This document shows positions 36,130-49,205 of a DNA stretch of 64,000 nt, in pieces (within the stretch, counting starts at the first letter, position 1; each line of letters begins with the position of its first letter). Below the pieces are notes generated by a model. The model saw only the letters and a list, made by a program, of their open reading frames with translations, ran no database searches and was not told where the DNA came from. The stretch is from contig JAQFVV010012420.1 in the NCBI GenBank assembly GCA_028023455.1, positions 2,420,001 to 2,484,000 on the forward strand. The letters run 5' to 3'. A program made the position numbers and the translations under genes. This DNA is from Epiperipatus broadwayi. Taxonomy: Eukaryota; Onychophora; Udeonychophora; Euonychophora; Peripatidae.

Positions 36130-38430
36130 TTAGGAAACGGTAGAAGATTCCTGACAAGCATTCAGCTTACGAGTAGGAGAAAAAAAAAAAAATCTTTGTA
36201 ACTTTAAAACTTTATCATTTTTTTATTAAGTCTAACATTAATATTTAGAATATTTCAACTTTTTTTTTAATTTTACAAAACTAACTTGTTGATATTATAT
36301 TTTAAATTTAATCTTAAAATTAGATTAACTTTTATTATAATTACTATGTTAAATAAAAAAAAGGTATTCAGGAACTAATTTTCTGAACAAAGTAAATTAC
36401 AATCCTAATTGTTTTTTTTAGTGTATGATCCAAGAAGTGATTGCTGTAAATGACCTTAATAAGGGTTGAGATATATGGTAATTTCTTTTTATTATTTAGA
36501 TTACATTTTGCTTAATAATTTTGTTTTTTTAAAAAACTGATATATCCTAATTAATATTTTAAATTAGTATTTCATATTGATTGAATTTAATATTAAACAG
36601 TGGCATGAACCACTGATAGAAATTATCATCATGTATATTTTTTATAAAATAATTTATGAATGTGGATGAATGTTTTGAAAACATCCAAGAATGTTTTAAA
36701 TATTTACTTAATATGAATGCTTGAATATGTGTACATTATATAATATCGTTTCACTATTAAAATATTTTTATAAATGTACAGAGAAAGACATAATACTGAT
36801 CTCTAATTTATATAATAACAAATAAATAAATGTATAGTATGAATGTATGGGTTTTTTAAATCAAGATCATTTGTGGTTGAAAACTTTAAAAAAAACATCT
36901 TAAAATGAGTTTAGATCTTTGTTGTTTCTTTAATATTATTGTTTTTAAAAATTATTTTAGAATGTGGTTTGTATATTTTATGATGTTAAGTGAGTTATTC
37001 AGTGTAGAAAATATAAGATGGTGGTTGGGAGAGTAATATTCATATGAAATCCTAGGTATTAGGGATAAGTTGAAAGCTGTTGTATGTGAATTACATTTTC
37101 ATACTTTAAAGTTATTAAAATATACAGATAACATAGGGCTGTGTATCATTTTCTATGGACAGTTGCATTTCCTTATTGTCAATAAGTGTAGAGCTATGTC
37201 TTAAATCTTAGGTGCCTGATAAATATGGACCTATTATTATGATTTGCACTGTATCCATGATATTGTTTTACTTGTTGGAGTCATTCTTGTTACTATTCCA
37301 TACCCTACACTATAATCACTATCTATTATCACAGGAATCATTGTATAGTTTTATAAGTTGGTAAAATACTGACTAAACCATTTGAAGTTGATAATTTGTG
37401 AGAGGGCAAGATAAAATGTGTAGAAATTTCTTTTGCAAATGATGTTGAAATGTTTGATGATTGTCATCATATATAACATAAGAGTGGAATAATTAATATT
37501 CCTACAAGTAGTAGACATCACTTAGCTCAAACAGATGCATATTCAAATTGAAATAAAAGTGAGAATAGTGGGAATAATTTTGAATGATATGATGAATGTA
37601 AGAGTGTAAAAGCAGAAGAAATACAGATGTCAAACAATATAATTTATGGATAGTTCTTTAAATTTTATTATAAATAATTCAAACCTATTTAAATTGCAAA
37701 ATTTTATGAAATTATCTCTTAAGTATTTTGCATAAATAGTAATTTTTTATAGAGGAAAATTTTTTTTATTAAAAATTTTCTGATATTCAAATATCAGGAT
37801 AATTCTTTGCTAAACTGCAAAGAAAGTCTTCAATAATTTTTTTAAAAAAACATATTATTTGTTGAATTTTAAGAAGTGTATTTTAAATATAAATTATATT
37901 GATGCATTTACACCATAGGAAATATATTTTATAATAGTATAAGTGTAATATTGAGTTTTCTTAGAAATTGGGAAATTTATTGTAACTGTTCCCAATACAA
38001 AATTGTAGAATATTATATTTACTGAATGAGGATAATATATTGTCATAACTATTGTAAGTTTTTTTATTTTTTTGAAATGGCTGAAATAAAGGCTGTCTTA
38101 TTTTATTTTTTGTCATTTATTGCTAAGATTTACTGTAATATTTTTTAATGTTAAATAATGTAAATTCTTATTTTCTTTTGTAAATATTTTTTTTAATATT
38201 ATGTTATAAATTTATTGTAAGAGTATAATATTGTTAATTTATAAATAAATTTGTTAATTGTTTTTTTTTTTAAACTTATATTCTAGTTGTGTTGTGATTT
38301 ATCTGCATGTTGTTTATTTGATTTTTCATTCTACATGCATGATCCACAGAAATTAATAATTTGAAATATTACTTATTTGGCACATGATTCCTAAAGATTA
38401 TTTATATATTATTTCTATTATATTTCATTG
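36130..38430. other. AT-rich spacer
   Basis: Low-complexity T-rich DNA with AATAAA motifs (for example near 38088), compatible with a 3' UTR on the plus strand but not demonstrable. Confidence 0.35.
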
Positions 38431-38437
38431 AATAACA

Positions 38438-40049
38438 ATGTACATTATTTTCTTGTTTAGTTCTTCTTGTATGATTGGATGTATATGCAAAGTACTAGCA
38501 AAGAATCCACTTCCAAATACAGAGGTAAATCTACAAGCATTACTCTGGAAGCATTGCAAGTATTTCAGTGATTCAGAAAAAAGAAAATTAACTTCATATT
38601 TCAGCAAGATTCCTCACCAGTATGGACTGCCTAAAATCCATAAAGACAATGTTTTATTAAGACCTATTGTTAGATTTAGAAATTTACTATGTCAAAATTT
38701 GTCAAGATTTCTTCTCGATGTTCTTAGTCCATTGGCACACAGGACACCATCTTTCATCAGGGATTCTACACACTTTGTAGAATTAGTCAGGAACATGAAA
38801 ATGGAAAGAACTGACATACTGATAAGCTTTGATGTGGAAAGTCTGTTTACAAATGTACCATGTGATGAGGCACTGTCTATTGTAAGGAAAAGGCTATTTG
38901 ATGATAATAGTCTACAAACTAAAACAACTCTACCTGTTCATAGTATAATGGAATTATTAACATTCTGCATAACAGCAACATACTTTCTATATAACTCGGA
39001 ATTCTTCCAACAAAATCAAGGAATGGCCATGGGATCATCACTGTCAATCTTGCTCAGCAACATTTACATGGAAGAACTTGAGACCACAGCTATAAATACT
39101 ACTCAATGTCCACCTAAAGTATGGCTTTAATATGTTGATGATACATTTGTGGTATGGCCACATGATGAGGTACAATTACAGTTATTCTTGATGCACTTTA
39201 ACAACATATCTCCTACAATTAAATTCACAATGGAATCAGAACAACAACAAAAATTGGCATTCTTGGATGTTCTTGTGACAAGACTCCCTCAGGGCAAAGT
39301 AAAAACAACAGTGTATAGGAAACCAACACACACTGTCAAGTACTTTGCATATACATCCACATGAAGCACTAAACAAGGAATTGTAATATCACTATGGAAC
39401 AGAGCAAAGGAGATTTGTTCAGAAACCAGTGATTTGGAAAAAGAAAGGATTCACATAGAATGAATGCTTATGAAGAATGGTTATCCATCAGCAGTCATCA
39501 GGAAAACCTTCAATAGATACCACAAAAAGACACCAAAAGAGAAAACAATTGTTGGTACGGCAGTGCATCCATACATACCTAGAATGGCAGACAAATTTTA
39601 AAAAATCTACAGTCAATATAATATTAGAACTGCTTTCCAAAGCCATACCACACTTTGAGGAATACTTACTTCTACTAAATGTAAACAAGAAATGCTGAAG
39701 AACAAAATTTGCATCTATGAAATACCATGTGAATGTGGAAGGAAATATATTGATGAGACCTGTTGCCTTGTTGAACAGCGATTGAAAGAGCACAAACTAA
39801 TGGTTCAAAGAGAAAAAAACAGATGTATCTACCACAGCAGATCATGCATGTACTAATGACCACATGTTTAATTGGAAAAAGACAAAGATATTTGATAAAG
39901 AGGAAAAAATACATAGAAGAAAATTCAAAAAAGCTGCTCATATGACAATGGTAAATAATCCTATAAGTCAACCTAGTGTGGCAATACACAATGTATGGAA
40001 GCCTCTAATTAATCTTGCTCTTAGGAAAAAATATTTAAAAAAAAACTAA
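38438..40049 (+). pseudogene. Penelope-like element 1: reverse transcriptase plus GIY-YIG endonuclease
   Basis: Penelope-like elements encode an RT related to telomerase and, C-terminal to it, a GIY-YIG nickase. Here the order is YGLPKIHK (about codon 66), LRPIV, SFDVESLFTNVP (catalytic Asp), GMAMGSSLS, then YVDDTF (catalytic DD, 39131-39148), FLDVLVTR, YRKPTHT, and the endonuclease motif CECGRKYIDETC with a following EQRLKEHK. One frame runs from 38438 to about 39815 with five in-frame stops (near 39128, 39362, 39463, 39600 and 39656) and no indel. An A run near 39811-39817 then shifts the frame into 39864-40049, which holds the conserved DH...F.W region and the C-terminus. The 5' end is missing; start is that of the open frame. 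It is dead as a protein source. Confidence 0.88.
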
Positions 40050-40503
40050 TTAGCCTGGGAAAACAAATATTGAAGGACTCGTCAGGATTTGAACCAACAC
40101 TCATATATAAATATATCAAATTTCTACTATATATTGCCTTTGACAGAATAGCTCAGTTAAAATAGAGCGTTTGCCTTAAATTTGATATTCAAGAATCTAA
40201 AGGTGCGAGTTCAACTTCTACGCAAATATTGTCACTATGCATATAGGCCAGCAACACACTATGCATATAGGCCAGCAATACATGAAGAAGAGTGGAGAAT
40301 AATACAACTAATACTACTCGAAATATTGTGCAATTTCTATCCTGTTTGTCTATCTGTATTTTATTATTAACAAGTTGTTTCTATTTGAAAAGTTTAATTA
40401 AAGTTTAAAATTTTCTATACATTCAACATTCACTCATAAATGATGGAAATAGTCCAACATATAGCATCTTATAATATACCATCATTACAAACCTTCAGAC
40501 AAA
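40050..40503 (+). mobile_element. 3' terminal region of Penelope-like element 1 (family C unit)
   Basis: Directly after the ORF come a tRNA-like module (40148-40222; TAGCTCAGTTAAAATAGAGCG and GGTGCGAGTTCAACTTC), a duplicated ATGCATATAGGCCAGCAA block, a possible hammerhead relic (40270-40332) and an arm ending CCTTCAGACAAA. The same order and end occur in the stand-alone element at 12373-12812, so the end at about 40503 is probably the true element terminus. It may instead be a SINE inserted at the ORF's end, but no duplication separates the two. Confidence 0.6.
40270..40332 (+). ncRNA. Possible decayed hammerhead (family C)
   Basis: ATGAAGA (core CTGAAGA expected), a stem II GAGT/ACTC and GAAA are in the right order, with GTGT/ATAC-type stem I pairing conceivable from the 12.5-kb copy. 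The first core base is changed and the cleavage triplet uncertain. Confidence 0.35.
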
Positions 40504-40744
40504 TTCTCATGTAAAGAGTTTCATAATTGTATTTATTTTGATAGAACCATATTTTATTTATAATATTGAGCTAGTCATAAATTGAATTTATTAATAAAAT
40601 AAATGGATTGGGTATCATAGTTAAAACCTATCTTGGTAATGGTATCTTGAGCTAATCAGAATAATATTATTTAATAGTCATTGTTTTTGTAACTTGATTC
40701 CAGTTCACTATAGTAATATCATAGTTAGTCAGATTCTTTTGTTC

Positions 40745-42665
40745 AGAATTTTTCTCTTTAGGTATCACTGACTATTGTTTGTTTCAGATGCTGATAAAGT
40801 TTTGAAAGCATGTGAAATAGCTGCTCCAACTCCATATTTAGAAACATCCATGGCCACAATTACTTCTTAGTCATCTCTATAATGAACAAGGAGCTGACTC
40901 AATCTTAACAAGTTTTTTTTTTTATTCCCATTTTCATCACTGTTTTTTTTAGTAAATCATAGTGGAGTTGCTATAAGAGATTTATCTTTTAAAGAACTTG
41001 GAAAAATTTTAGCAAGCCCAAAACTCTTGAAAATCCTTCATATTTTTAGGTTTAACTGCACTTTTGACAATTCTCACTTTTTCTAAATTCAGATATTTCT
41101 TTTTGCTGCTAATCATATGCTCTAAAACTCAATTTCTTTTGGGCAAAGAATACACTTTGTGGCATTAGCAATGCACCATATTTCTCTAATTTTTACTTAC
41201 TTTATTCGCACATGCATCTAATTTACTCAGCTTTTGCAGTTATTATAATATCATCAAGTAGGAAATGACTCCCTCCACTTCCTGTAATAGCCCATCAATC
41301 TTAACTTAACACATTTGAAGCAAAAGTTATTCCATACAGTAATTTGTTATATCTAAACAGTCCTAAATGTGTATTTATCATCAAAAGTTCTGCAGTTCTT
41401 CTTGTTATAAGAATCTGATAAAAAGCAGGCTGTAGATTGATCTTAGCAAAATATAATGCTTTTTGTGATGATGAAAAAACTTCCCAGTTTTTAGGTACTC
41501 CTTTGTTAATATACTTATTCAGGGTTACATGATGATTGTCAAAATAAATGAATAGCCCCATCTAGTTTTAAAATTACTACAAGTTGGCAATGCAAAGAAA
41601 ACCTTTCTAGATCTATAGACAACAGGTTGAGTATTTTTCATTAATTCAATATCAAACAGCAGGGACCTAACTTAAATAACAGGGAAAACTTTTCATGAAA
41701 TTCTGATTCCAACAGTACTTGTTTAATTATTTTTATTCTAATGCTTAATGGTATAAACCAATTTCTGCTTAGAATTGGACTTAAATCTTTTGTTACTATA
41801 TATAAAAGTAGATTTTTAACTCTCTTATTTACTGTCACCAGCACAATTGCTAATCCTTTGTATTTCTATATGGTTTCCATTTATATCAATTGCTATTAAA
41901 TCACTTTTAACTATTAGTAAATTTCTCTTACTTTTCTTCATAATATTTAATCAATCTATTTGTAAGAAAAGATACACCTTGCCCCACTGTCCATCTACAT
42001 TCTATCTTTCTGTTCACAAATACAAACATCCAATATGATGTGATTATTGTCTTTTTGGTTTTGATTTCTTTTTTTTAACCAGTCACCCATTAGATTTATA
42101 GTCCAGGAGTCAATTGTCTTTATTATTTTACTGCTTTTAAAAACAAACTTGAGATAAATAATCCTCAACATCACAAATATGACATCAGTCGTTTTTATAT
42201 TTGCCTTTATTTTTAAATGGTCTTATCTACTGAAACAATTGCATATCCAGATGCTATCAGCACTATCTTGCTTTGATTTCTCTGCTTCCATTTTATTCAC
42301 ACATATTTTCAGTTACATTGCTTTCTTACTGTTCAGAAACTCTGTTATATTTTCCCAACACAGCTTCATAAGCTAACATATACAATATAGGTTAGTTCAG
42401 TTTTATTCAGCAACAATGATCTGAGCTTGCTTTCAATCATCCTACCCTAGAGCTGGTCTAGAAGCCTATTTTCAAACTCAGTACCAAAATTGTACTTTTT
42501 AGCAAGCAAACTCAAGTCCACATCTCAATCATGTATCTTTTCATATGCTGGTGTTTTTCTAAATTACAGATATGCTACATGTTTAGATGTAATAGGCTTG
42601 AAATGAATGCTTAACATTTTTAATTCTTTGTATGATACTTTCTCTGGGGCTTTTGGGTTGCACAG
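40745..42665 (-). pseudogene. Ty3/Gypsy LTR retrotransposon gag-pol, decayed
   Basis: Read on the minus strand the domains are in Gypsy order. Gag capsid (about 42290-42655) shows PEKVSYKELKMLSIHFKP and NFGTEFENRLLDQL. A degraded zinc-knuckle region follows, then the protease with MDSGARCI (41969-41992) and IVTKDLSPILSRNWF. The RT (41301-41561) has YFAKINLQPAFYQI and INTHLGLFRYNKLLYGI. A box LLDDIIITAKAE (about 41233-41268) is the YLDD active site with the first residue changed. The RNase H start is VIVAMDVSKYGVGAA (about 40820-40865). Stops and frameshifts are frequent. No integrase and no LTRs are seen: the 3' side ends near the tail of the Penelope-like element. Confidence 0.85.
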
Positions 42666-42669
42666 TCAG

Positions 42670-44890
42670 TTAGGGACCTGTAACACATTATTCTGATAAC
42701 CACATCAGTGTCAATAAGAGTATTCATTTATTGTTAAGATCCATCAAGTGCATGTGCTTTAGCTTAAAAAGCTGATTATTAGTTTATTACAATTCAAAAA
42801 CATCGTGCTATATAAAATAAATATATCATTTACTTATTATTCATTATGTTATTGATTAGAATATGTTTTTTCACATGTTTATAGAGCTATTTTACAATGA
42901 GATCATTATTCCCTTTGTTATTACTCCCAAATGACATCTGATGTCAAGACTCTTAGCTTTTTTTATTTTATTTTCTTCACAATTCTCTTACTGCTGTACA
43001 AGGCCATTTAGCTATAAGCACTGGTTCTCTCAAAATATTGGATTGTGCCAAACTGCTATATCCAGGGGTAACCTAACCACTATCAGTTGAATAAGCATTA
43101 AATGTTCCAATTATAAATGACACTTAACACAGCAGTAAAACTTAATAAATCTGGGTTTATTAACATGACACAGATGAACAAATATAATTAACCATATGTA
43201 CAACTAGCTTAATAGACATTTTTTTTTTGTGATAACTCACAAAATAACAGATATTATTTTTCACTAGATACAATATTACAGATAGATCTGTGCATAATCT
43301 TTTGGGTTTTATAGCCTTGAGATTAATATTCTAATGTGCAAAGTCAATGGGGAAATTATTTATATTTCTGTCTAATTATTTTTAATATACAAATATTTTC
43401 TTTATAAATAATACACACAACATGTATATTACAAAAAGTTGTTTAATATTTTAAAATAAATATTAGTATGATGAACATGCTTTTGCCTAATTATAGTCAT
43501 AATCATAACTATTATTATACAAGAGAGTTGCAAGATTTTTAGAACAATTATAAAAGTAGTAATTTACCTAAAATTTGATTATAAGATGTAAATAAATTTA
43601 TTTACATGAGCCATTTTTTTTGACAGGAGGATGCAAGATTATTTCTTGTTAATTGTGTGCATATTATTGGTGAGGTTCCAGGCCTTTTTAACTTTGCATT
43701 TGGCATTGTTTCTCTCAGAGCAGACAATATATAGATACAAAGCTGTGATTGTGTTTGGACTCATGTTCAAGATAGATTTAATGTCCATATTAGTCTCAGC
43801 TTGATATTTCTGTTGTGTGATTTATTCTCTAAAGTAAACTGCATTATAAGTTTGTGTTATTGCATATAATTTTATACACTAGTTGGAAAACTCGTACCTT
43901 TCATATTGTTAATCAGGCAGCTCAGAGCAAGAGGGGTATGAAGATTAATTCTGTATGTTTCAGTGCATATTTTATTTACACTGTGGGTTGCCCTCGGTAT
44001 ATATGATAGTGATATACAGGATTTTTCATCACCATGAGTAGATCTGTTCCTAATTTTAGCATAGAATGTTTTGATGATGTGAATAACAGCTAAATCTTTG
44101 TATCTGATATTATGTAAATTATTAATGTAAGTGTCAATATTTGATTTTCTTGTCGAATTTGAATATTTGCACAATCAATAGAAAAGAGCCCTGCATTCTC
44201 CTGTCAAAAAAATTACTCATGCAAATAAATTCATTTATATTTTATAATTAAATTTTAAGTAAGTAACCACTTTTGTAATTCTTTTATAAATCTAGCAACC
44301 CTCTTGGACAATAATAACTATAATTATGACTACTAATTAGTCAAAAGCATGCTCAGTATACTATTTTGATATATTTAGTGCATTTATTTTAAAGTATTAA
44401 ACAAGTTTTTCTTAGTTTACATGCTGAATGTATTATTTATATTAAATTAATTTTTTTTGAGAAAAGTTTACATCTCTTGGAAATACAAATACGATAATAT
44501 TATTTTATATTAATTTAAATTATATATACAAACACATACCTAATATTATTTTATAAGTCAGACAGAATAAGATCAGGCAATGTAACTTCATGATTTCATA
44601 TATTCCTAAAGAATTTCAATATTTTTGATGCTAAAGCATTGTCATTATTTCAAAATTTTCTCTAGACATCTCATCAACATTAGTAGCCTTTGTTTTGATT
44701 TCAATAAACTGGACATCTTTGTCCCAGTCTAAATAAGTAGATAAAATTAATATATCATTAAAAGTCATCCCCACCCCTCCGATTCTTGCACCAATCAATA
44801 TTCAGAAGATAATCAAAATATTCCTTCCAGCAGTTCAAAATATAATTCTTATCATATAAAAGAGATATAGCTAAATTTATTTTAGGAATG
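42670..44890. other. AT-rich spacer
   Basis: No supported gene. The 100-codon frame at 43872-44174 on the minus strand (contains HIIKTFYAKIRNRSTHGDE) has a slightly coding look but no recognised family and no splice context. Confidence 0.35.
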
Positions 44891-44899
44891 TGATACCAT

Positions 44900-45395
44900 T
44901 TTAAGGTTCATATGTAACCTTTAATGAATTAAAAAAAATAATTAAGGTCATGAAAAGGGTTTGATAGATATATTTTATCAGCTTTTGAAATTTAACAGAA
45001 AAGCAATACGGATACTTCAGTCTACTCAAAAAATTTGGAGAAATATATTTTTGGGAATAACAAGGAAGAAATTGAAAGCAAAATCCATAGATTAAAGAAT
45101 AAATAGATATCACTAAAGTCATTGTAAAAATTAAAAAATTTGAAATGGAGCTGAATTAGATATATTGCTAGAAAAGATGATAATGGATGGTTAGTAGAAA
45201 TCTCAAACTGAATTCCAAGAGAGAGTTAAAAAAACTATAAGCAGAGACATGTGAGATGGTTGAATAAAAAACTAAAGTTTGCTTATAGGATTTAAAATAG
45301 AGAAACTGAATTAAACTTGGAGAAACCTTCAACCTGCAATTCAACGATAATGATTGAAATGAATGATGATGATGAAATATGTATGTATAAATAGT
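44900..45395 (+). pseudogene. RTE-like LINE 3' remnant
   Basis: Plus-strand blocks AATAGAAAAGCAATACGGATAC-like (LNRRAI), ACTTCAGTCTACTCA (LQSTQ), ATTGCTAGAAAAGATGATAA (IARKDD) and CTTGGAGAAACCTTC (LGETF) line up with 58640-58995. It ends in a TGATGATGATGA tract, the kind of simple-repeat 3' end typical of RTE elements. Frameshifted throughout. Its 3' end is about 35 bp upstream of a solo LTR. Confidence 0.65.
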
Positions 45396-45431
45396 GTTAA
45401 TATACAACATTGTCTAAAATTATATGATAAT

Positions 45432-45974
45432 TGTCATATCTGAACCTGCCTTCAGAAGTGGACTATTCCAGATTCATTACCTGATTGGCTAGCACCCAGA
45501 TGCTACCCAAAGAAATTAAATCCTTCACTGGGGTTCGCGCACCAAATCTGCATATTTCCAGTAAGGTAGGGGATCTGCCTTTAAATAGTCAGCTTTTTGG
45601 AGGCAAGGCAGAGAGCAATTACTTCTGTCAACCAGAATGACTGAACGTGCTCTCCATAAACTTAATCTCTTATCATTATCACGACGCCCACGCAGTGAAG
45701 CAAGTCCACCTACAGACTGGAAACTGCTGCATCCGAATTAGAGCCGACTCGAGTCACGCAAAATACATAGCTGGAAGAGGCTAATCATTAGCTGGAAGCG
45801 AGTTCCATACTCCGCACGACTATCTCAGCATCCAATTCTATCAACTGTATTTATTCATTTGATTAACTAACGTGTGTATATTTTTTGTACTAATAAAATT
45901 GTACATATTAATTGCTGTGTTCTTTTTGGGTCTCTTGGTTTGGAACGAACCTGTAAGCCTAACCAAACACAACA
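45432..45974. mobile_element. Solo LTR with 5-bp target-site duplication
   Basis: A 543-bp block starts TGTCATATCTG and ends CAAACACAACA (TG...CA ends). ATAAT occurs directly before (45427-45431) and after (45975-45979). The inside is much richer in G+C than the surroundings and has an AATAAA near 45893, read on the plus strand. No internal gag-pol adjoins it, so it is most likely an LTR left by recombination between two LTRs. The class (probably Ty3/Gypsy or BEL) is not provable from the LTR alone. It does not visibly flank the Gypsy remnant at 40.7-42.7 kb. Confidence 0.8.
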
Positions 45975-45979
45975 ATAAT

Positions 45980-48050
45980 TATAATCAAAATAGAATAAAC
46001 ATGTGGCAATAAAATTAAAAAAAAACCAAAAACTAATAAAATAGCAAAAATTTGGTTACATTTTCTTCACAACCACAGTTTCGCCTATTATAAAAATTGA
46101 CCTTCACAAATGAAAAATATTAACAAAATCATACACGTATGTTACTGAATGTAGATTAAAATTTACAATTTTCACTTGAGAAGGTCTATTTTTTTAATAG
46201 GAAAAATCACGGTGAAAAAATATCTTTATTCTATTTCGAATATGTGAATGCTTATACAAATTACATTCTTCAATTACCTTCAGTTTTTTAATTGTATTTT
46301 ATTACTAATAATAATCTATCAAGTACAATTATAAAATCTTGAAATTCACTAAATAAAAGTTGTTCTTAAATAACAAATTTCTTATAAATTATATATAAAA
46401 AGAACAATAACAGAAGAGTGTAATAAGTCCATGGGTCAATAATTAAACTCAATAGCTGCTTAGCTAATGACCTCCATTCAATCCCTAGAGAGAATGCTGA
46501 TTAATCTATTCAGTTTCCAGATCAACTATGGAAGCAATAATTTTAATTCAAACAGAAATAGAAATGCCATTTATAAGAGAAAATGAAAGCATAAATTATT
46601 GTAGCTTTAGAATAAAAATCAGTCATACGGTTTCAGAATTATACACGTGATCTAAATAAGTGAATAGATACAGAAGGCTAATTTCTAATGAAAACTTTTC
46701 TTACAATTACAATATTTTTTTTGTAAAATATAACATATTTACCAAAAACTCAGGAACTATAACTCTTTTAATAGTGTACCTTGTATTAAGTCAATACAAT
46801 ATTATTAATAAGGGGATACTTTAAATAAAAATTTCAATATAATATTTTAGAATAGTGAGCTTTTTTTTTTAATATTACATGAGTTATCAATATGCTAGTT
46901 GCTATAACAAAAAAATGTCATCACAATATGATTCAGTCTTCACTAAAAGGAGAAAATATGGTCCTTTGTCTGCTAAGCCCATAATTATCTTTATTTTTAA
47001 AAATATCCTTCAGCTATTATAAAAGTTGGGTTTGAGTTCAGCCAGATAAAATTTGGTTTTCAAGTAGGTTGGGAGGGGGGGGTCGTGCTTCCAGATCAGT
47101 CTGAGTTAGTCAAATAAAGGTTTTTGAGCCGATTGTAAAATCAAGAATATAATTGTAATATAAGGTTGAAAGATGTATTATATTACAAATGTAATTTTTA
47201 TTTTTACAGTCAACCCATTGACTCTCATTTCACCAACATAGATTAATTGGGGAGCTTTAACCTCCAAGTAAGTATCAATAGCTCTCACTGTCAAATCTAT
47301 TTTTAAATTTTGAGACGGAAAAAAGGACAATTTAAAATACAATGACGTGTCTGGGAGAGAAAAGTCTCCACCTCCGATTAAAAACAAGTCACATTACATG
47401 TATTTCCGTCATGTTAGCTGATCTGTTTTTTTTTTTTTTAGGTCACTGCAGAATTATCTTCGTTTAATATTATAAATGAAGATCCATTTTTACTATGACC
47501 ATTGTGCACTAAAAATGTATTGTAGTTTGTTTGTCTTTTAACTAGAGCAACTGAAAAATGAACATTCACCAATCAAATTCTTTAATTATTTTTTATTACC
47601 GGTGTTTTAAACCAGTGAACTCAAAGAGCTTTGTGATCAACTCAACAACAACAAAAAGATCCAATCATTTTTAACAAATTTATTTTTTATTATTTTCTGA
47701 AAAATATAACTATTACTTGTTTTAATGTTATTTTTGAAAAACAACGCACATCTCAAACTCACTAATGTTAAATCGGCATCTACATGATATAAATAGCTCA
47801 TTAATGTTTAAGGTACAACTCTAGAATTGAAATGCTAGAATAAATTGTAAGAATTTCCCAAGCATTAGCAAAACAACCATAATGATGATTATGTATTGCA
47901 AGGCCAGTCTATCATGTTACCTACTTTTGGACAACAACGAATAAATCTGAATGAATTATAAATTGTTTTTCTTAATATTATTTATTTCTAGCAAGCTATT
48001 TTTAAATCTCATTATATATATTATAAAATTCGATTCTACATAAAAGTCTC
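45980..48050. other. AT-rich spacer
   Basis: No supported gene. A G-rich tract lies near 47071-47083. The 69-codon frame at 47178-47387 lies in a somewhat GC-richer patch but has no recognised features. Confidence 0.4.
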
Positions 48051-48055
48051 TTTTT

Positions 48056-48925
48056 TATTATTATTATTATTAAGAAAAAAATTACAGTGTCAGGTAGCTA
48101 CATTTGGTAATTACAATAGATTCATATAGAAGTTCAAAGTTTTGTAACCAATCTGTGTGGCGTTGTCATTATAATATTTAGTGCAGTAGTCTGAAATGTC
48201 TCATCATCACATATGATAATCTGTGCCCATGTGTCTACAAAGAGACGCTCTGGCATAAGGAGGTGATCTCTGTTCTTCATGCTTATTAGTATTGTTTTAA
48301 AAGTTCTCCAAGGATTACTAAGTCCTTGTCTGAAGATATGTTGGCACTTGATGATCCATAAGGCATGTAGTAGGCATGCCGCTAGCCTGATAGTTGCATA
48401 GTTTCCTTCTTTAATTGATCGATCAATTGACAGGACATTGCCACAGCCAGAGGAAATGCTTGCGATAATTTTGTTTCTAGTGCAACTCAAGTACGAGCAG
48501 GCATACAAGATGTGCTCCAGTATTTCTTCATGCATATTACAAAGTTTACATCCTCCTTGCATCACCAAAAAGTGACTGGTGAGCAAGGTGGACAAGTTAA
48601 ACTTGATTATAAAATTGATCAGCTTTGGTCCTATCCACCAGTATCTTGACTTCCTGAGCATTTGTTTTACAGACAGTCTTAATCGGGTAGATAACAGGTT
48701 TTGATTTGGGAAAAGGAGTTTGTACACTTCTCAGTATGTTTGTTTAGCTTTCTCTATTTGCTCAGTAACTGGAAATAGAGTCCCTAGTTGATCTTGTAGC
48801 TCTTTGATCCATTTACTGGGTATGGGTGGTGGTGTATCTGTGGGCTCCACAGTGTATACACTCTGATCCTTTTCTCTTTTATTGTGGATTTTTCTGAGCA
48901 TTGAAAGAACTCTTTGAACTTTTTT
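48056..48925 (-). pseudogene. LINE ORF2 C-terminus with zinc finger, copy A
   Basis: The minus-strand frame 48134-48727 encodes 197 residues with GGCKLCNMHEEILEHILYAC, the CxxC...HxxxxC zinc finger that follows the RT in many I/R1/CR1-type LINEs. The frame continues upstream through one TGA to about 48920, adding VEPTDTPPPIPSKWIKELQD. A TTA/TAA trinucleotide tract at 48056-48072 lies at the 3' end, as in I-clade elements. RT and endonuclease are missing, so the copy is 5'-truncated. Copy B at 49.8-51.0 kb is a relative. Confidence 0.65.
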
Positions 48926-49205
48926 GTTGATATTATTTATAGTTTATTAATTGCTTAATATAAAACTTCAATTCATTCATTTTATTCTGAAATATTTCCA
49001 AATATATTATTCAGAATATTAGACCAATCTTTTATTAATTTTTATGACATTAAAAGTCCTTATTTAGACTAATGACTAATATGCTATATAAACAAGCAAT
49101 CATATGTGTTTGCCCATATTTTTTGATGATTGATAAATCCCATTTATGAAGTAGATGAGTACATTGAATTAAATGAAATTAGATTAATTTACTGAAGTAA
49201 ATGAG

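Noticed and set aside
39488-39989. Minus-strand frames of 101 and 104 codons
   Set aside because: They are antisense shadows of the Penelope-like ORF.
40060-40100. A minus-strand hammerhead from CCTGACGAGTCC
   Set aside because: The core start is good, but no GAAA element or cleavage triplet follows at a fitting distance.
43872-44174. 100-codon minus-strand frame
   Set aside because: No recognised motif, no upstream extension in frame, no repeat partner in the window.
40745-45974. The solo LTR as the LTR of the Gypsy remnant at 40.7-42.7 kb
   Set aside because: It is 2.8 kb away with its own target-site duplication, and an RTE remnant lies between them.
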